A stretch of DNA of 64,000 nucleotides from CAVSRC01 sp963785065. Lineage in GTDB: Bacteria > Pseudomonadota > Alphaproteobacteria > Rhizobiales > Kaistiaceae. The first letter of the stretch is position 1, and the number at the start of each line of letters is the position of its first letter. The notes under the pieces are model-generated. The model did no database searches, was not told where the DNA came from, and was given only the letters and a program-made list of their open reading frames with translations. The stretch lies in NCBI GenBank assembly GCA_963785065.1, contig CAWATX010000004.1, forward strand, positions 744,001 through 808,000, given 5' to 3'. This document shows positions 62,689-64,000 of this stretch, piece after piece. Made by a program: the position numbers and the translations under genes.

Positions 62689-62718
62689 GGTGGCCGGACG
62701 TTTCGCCCGGCCGCCTTT
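62689..62718 (+). other. Hairpin after the binding-protein gene, attenuator-like
   Basis: GGTGGCCGG pairs with CCGGCCGCC (one G-U pair) around a 9-base loop, followed by TTTCT. It lies 9 bases after the stop and 70 before the permease gene, where it may stop part of the transcription or protect the upstream message. Confidence 0.65.
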
Positions 62719-62788
62719 CTCCTCCGGTCCCGCGCGGGGGCAATGCGGAACCGGACGCACATGAATCGCGACGGAAGGGATTGGGCGG

Positions 62789-63496
62789 TTGGGGGATCTG
62801 TTCAGCCTGCTTCAATTCGGCTCCAAGGGCTGGGGTGACGAACTTGCAGCGGGCGCCGGCGTAACCATCGCACTGTCGCTGGCAACGCTGCCGGTCGGCG
62901 TGGTCGTCGGTTTCTTCATGTCGCTGGCCAAGCAGTCGGAAGACCCGCTGGTGCGCCGCGGGGCGGAAATCTACACCACCATCTTTCGCGGCCTGCCCGA
63001 GCTGCTCACCCTCTTCGTCGTCTATTACGGCGCCCAATACGCCGTCTCCACGGTGACGCGCGCCTTCTTCGGCACGCCGATGGAGATTTCGCCGTTCCTC
63101 GCCGGCATGGTGGCGCTCGGCCTGGTGCTCTCGGCCTATGCCACCGAAGCCTTCGCTTCGGCCTTCCGCGGCATCCCGCACGGCCAGTACGAGGGCGCCT
63201 ACGCCATCGGGCTGACGCGGCTGCAGACGATGACATTCATCATCGTGCCGCAACTGATCCGCCTGGCCTTGCCGGCGCTTTCCAATCTCTATCTGTCGAT
63301 GATGAAGGACACCGCCCTGGTGTCGGCGATCACACTCAGCGACCTGCTGCGCCAGACGACCGTCGCCGTCGGCTCCACCAAGGAGCCCTTCTTCTTCTAT
63401 CTGGTCGCCTGCCTGATCTACCTCGTGCTGTCGATCATCTCGTCGATCGGCATCTGGCGGATCGACGCCTGGGCGTCGCGCGGGGTGGAACGGTGA
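62789..63496 (+). CDS. Polar amino-acid ABC importer permease 1 (HisQ-like)
   Basis: 235 residues from TTG 62789, with GGAAGGGA upstream. Five membrane segments; the permease loop YATEAFASAFRGIPHGQYEGAYAIGL in shortened form carries the EAA motif that contacts the ATPase. TIFRGLPELLTLFVVYYG is typical of HisQ/ArtQ. It overlaps the next permease by GTGA. Confidence 0.92.
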   Translation: MGDLFSLLQFGSKGWGDELAAGAGVTIALSLATLPVGVVVGFFMSLAKQSEDPLVRRGAEIYTTIFRGLPELLTLFVVYYGAQYAVSTVTRAFFGTPMEISPFLAGMVALGLVLSAYATEAFASAFRGIPHGQYEGAYAIGLTRLQTMTFIIVPQLIRLALPALSNLYLSMMKDTALVSAITLSDLLRQTTVAVGSTKEPFFFYLVACLIYLVLSIISSIGIWRIDAWASRGVER

Positions 63497-64000
63497 CGGC
63501 AACCACCGCCGCAGAAGAGGCCCCGCCTCCCCAGCCGCGCAGCCAGGTGACATGGGCCGGCTATGCCTTCATCGGCTTCTGGATCGTGATTGCGGTCGGG
63601 TTGCTCTTCACGCTCTATCAGAGCCTCGACGCCGACCGGCTCAACCGCTTCGGGCCGGGCATCCTGCAAGGGGTGTGGACGACCATCAGGCTGTGCGTCC
63701 TTGGCCTGTCGATCGGCGCGCTGGTTTCGATTCCGGTGGCCACCGCCCGCCTGTCGAAGAATCGCGGGCTCAACGCGCTCGCCTACGGCTATTCCTATTT
63801 CTTCCGCGGCACGCCGATCATCGCCCAGCTCTTCCTGGTCTATTACGGCGCCGGCCAGTTCGTCGGCTTCTTCCGCGCCGCCGGGCTGTGGTGGTTCTTC
63901 CGCGACGCGTTCAACTGCGCGGTCTTCACCTTCGCGCTCAACACCGCCGCCTATCAGGCCGAAATCCTGTACGGCGCTTTCCGTGCGGTGCCGGTGGGAA
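63493..64000 (+). CDS. Polar amino-acid ABC importer permease 2 (HisM-like), cut by window edge
   Basis: The visible 169 residues start at GTG 63493, overlapping the stop of permease 1. A Pro/Gln-rich start (TTAAEEAPPPQPRSQ) precedes membrane segments with TTIRLCVLGLSIGALVS and SYFFRGTPIIAQLFLVYYG, and the EAA loop NTAAYQAEILYGAFRAVPVG at the edge. The gene continues beyond 64000; the ATPase gene is expected next. Confidence 0.9.
   Translation, partial: MTATTAAEEAPPPQPRSQVTWAGYAFIGFWIVIAVGLLFTLYQSLDADRLNRFGPGILQGVWTTIRLCVLGLSIGALVSIPVATARLSKNRGLNALAYGYSYFFRGTPIIAQLFLVYYGAGQFVGFFRAAGLWWFFRDAFNCAVFTFALNTAAYQAEILYGAFRAVPVG

Overview
The window is GC-rich chromosomal DNA from an alphaproteobacterium, most likely of the order Hyphomicrobiales (Rhizobiales). 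This rests on the gene content seen: several YkuD L,D-transpeptidases, a DUF2865 protein, class II DAHP synthase, a Zur-type palindrome, BrnT/BrnA, and palindromic repeats of a type common in this order. I see no insertion sequence, integrase, prophage or CRISPR array. Most genes are core or metabolic, with a few broken or duplicated loci.

Positions 1-5400: on the minus strand a tightly overlapping run goes cysS, then a DUF559 protein that carries a palindromic repeat inside its reading frame, then a glyoxalase-fold protein with a histone-like lysine tail, then four tandem GFA-family paralogues, the last cut by the window edge. On the plus strand are two related small exported proteins. Positions 5400-13200: a lytic transglycosylase, a Zur-box-led znuABC zinc importer, a DUF2865 protein, an L,D-transpeptidase lipoprotein, a RecD-like helicase and a BrnT/BrnA toxin-antitoxin pair. 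Positions 13200-18300: glutamine-dependent nadE with a frameshift in a C run, two tandem diguanylate cyclases (one shortened by a stop codon) and a dienelactone hydrolase.

Positions 18300-27500: an ABC exporter operon with a NEW3-domain secreted protein, class II DAHP synthase, glutathione reductase, a DUF2059 protein, rpiA, a DUF2214 membrane protein, gph and tRNA-Val(CAC). Positions 27500-35700: a frameshifted membrane protein whose C-terminus looks TIR-like, glutamate dehydrogenase, a GT25/UDP-galactopyranose mutase pair, an iolG relic, and a dehydrogenase plus BKACE pair that resembles carnitine breakdown. Positions 35700-40700: an RND pump with its adaptor and a DUF2892 protein, divergent from a BigR/SqrR-like ArsR repressor.

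Positions 40700-49900: an unusual six-gene minus-strand run in which a xylose-type ABC importer is followed, with overlapping stops and starts, by a di-haem cytochrome oxidoreductase, an FG-GAP/ASPIC protein and an M24-fold protein without the usual metal ligands. This is the best candidate for an undescribed system. Positions 49900-64000: ThuA plus a Gfo/Idh/MocA oxidoreductase, GST, O-methyltransferase, a second L,D-transpeptidase, DUF971, a methyltransferase, a SolA-like amine oxidase, a DMT permease, a kinase-like phosphotransferase, an MFS permease, Mrp, and a polar amino-acid ABC importer cut by the right edge.

All functional calls come from reading the translated sequence; no database search was run. 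Three single-base frameshifts (nadE, the TIR-like gene, the iolG relic) could be real or sequencing errors.
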